From contig NZ_LMWH01000023.1 of the NCBI RefSeq assembly GCF_001507435.1, forward strand, positions 1-6,230: 6,230 nt of DNA. The letters run 5' to 3'. A program made the translations under genes and the position numbers. Position 1 is the stretch's first letter, and each line of letters begins with the position of its first letter. This DNA comes from Streptomyces sp. NRRL F-5122 (GTDB lineage: Bacteria > Actinomycetota > Actinomycetes > Streptomycetales > Streptomycetaceae). The notes under the pieces are model-generated. The model had not been told where the DNA came from and did not search any database. It saw only the letters and a program-made list of their open reading frames with translations. Positions 5,942-6,230 of this stretch are shown here, in pieces.

Positions 5942-5957
5942 TTCGAAAGGAGAGTTC

Positions 5958-6230
5958 GTGAAGACCATTGCTAGGGCTGTGGCAGTCGCGCTCATGACTG
6001 CCGGAGCGGTTGCCGTGCCCCTGACGGCAGAAGCCAGCGCCACCCCGCTGCCGGGATCGGTTTCCGCGGCGCCCGCCTTCTCCGCCCTCCACCGCGGCGA
6101 CAGTGCACGGATCCACCACCCCTCCCACTATCGCAACAACGGGGACCTGCGCCGCTACCACGGCATCGACCTGCGGCGGTACCGCGGCAACGACCGCGAC
6201 TACTGGCGCTGGGACAGGTACCGCAACCGC
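5958..6230 (+). CDS. Secreted protein rich in Arg, Tyr and Asp, 3' end outside window
   Basis: The frame starts at GTG with AAAGGAG 5 bases upstream and is open for 91 codons to the window edge. It has a typical Sec signal peptide: basic start VKTIAR, hydrophobic core AVAVALMTAGAVAVPL, and an AxA site, A26-S27-A28, with cleavage likely before T29. The mature part begins with a low-complexity segment of P, S and A (about 29-44) and then becomes rich in R, Y, H, D, N and W, with an imperfect internal repeat LRRYHGIDLRRYRGND at about 64-79. No enzyme motif or cysteine is seen. The protein is presumably exported to the wall or medium; similar short secreted proteins are common in Streptomyces without known roles. 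I do not recognise a family. Codon choice is typical of the genus (mostly C or G at third positions), so the gene itself is well supported. Confidence 0.85.
   Translation, partial: MKTIARAVAVALMTAGAVAVPLTAEASATPLPGSVSAAPAFSALHRGDSARIHHPSHYRNNGDLRRYHGIDLRRYRGNDRDYWRWDRYRNR

Larger units (their letters stand above)
5345..5957. other. Divergent intergenic region with an AT-rich patch
   Basis: This stretch separates the minus-strand sigma factor from the plus-strand secreted protein and must hold both promoters. I see no gene in it. A minus-strand frame runs from 5784 into the sigma gene but has low third-position GC, no ribosome binding site and no family motif. Roughly 5640-5710 is markedly AT-rich for this DNA (runs such as AATAAAGGATAGAAATTC). 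Four GAATTC palindromes fall between 5639 and 5935. Upstream of the sigma start I could not place a clear promoter. Confidence 0.5.

Noticed and set aside
1..6230. tRNA, rRNA, CRISPR array, or multi-gene defence system
   Set aside because: No cloverleaf-type sequence, regularly spaced direct repeats, or nuclease, helicase or toxin-antitoxin motifs were seen on either strand.

Overview
This window looks like a piece of a Streptomyces (or closely related actinomycete) chromosome. It is very GC-rich, its convincing genes favour G or C at the third codon position, it uses GTG starts with GGAGG-type ribosome binding sites, and it carries gene types common in that genus: an ECF41-type sigma factor, a DUF5959-like gene and a short two-helix membrane protein. 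It reads as a low-density accessory region. Three full-length or nearly full-length enzyme and regulator genes lie on the minus strand. Two small genes lie on the plus strand, one cut by the window edge. Between them are long non-coding stretches and gene debris.

Layout: 1-739 has no supportable gene; it has a strong C and A excess on the plus strand and a few small hairpins. 740-1609 (minus) encodes a PhzF-family isomerase-like protein. 1616-2050 is non-coding, possibly with gene debris. 2051-2227 (plus) encodes a 58-residue membrane protein. 2228-2745 is non-coding with inverted repeats. 2746-3067 (plus) is a DUF5959-like gene broken by two single-base deletions; its 3' end runs into a remnant of an ISL3-type (IS204/IS1001 group) transposase that is internally deleted and frameshifted and ends at 3268.

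The remnant stops 7 bases short of the stop codon of a zinc-free MDR-family quinone or NADPH oxidoreductase (3276-4178, minus). That gene has an excellent ribosome binding site, but the codon at the expected start is ACG. No ATG, GTG or TTG lies in frame between an upstream stop and residue 51. Upstream of it in the same orientation, beyond a candidate hairpin terminator, is an ECF41-type sigma factor with a SnoaL-like C-terminal domain (4448-5344, minus). ECF41 factors often sit next to the oxidoreductase-type genes they control, so the oxidoreductase is a plausible target; this is inference, and I could not find a convincing ECF41 promoter.

5345-5957 is a divergent intergenic region with an unusually AT-rich patch and four GAATTC palindromes. 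5958-6230 (plus) is the start of a secreted protein rich in Arg, Tyr and Asp, still open at the window end. I see no tRNA, rRNA, CRISPR array, intact mobile element or obvious new multi-gene system. The most unusual points are the ACG start position and the chimeric DUF5959/transposase pseudogene.
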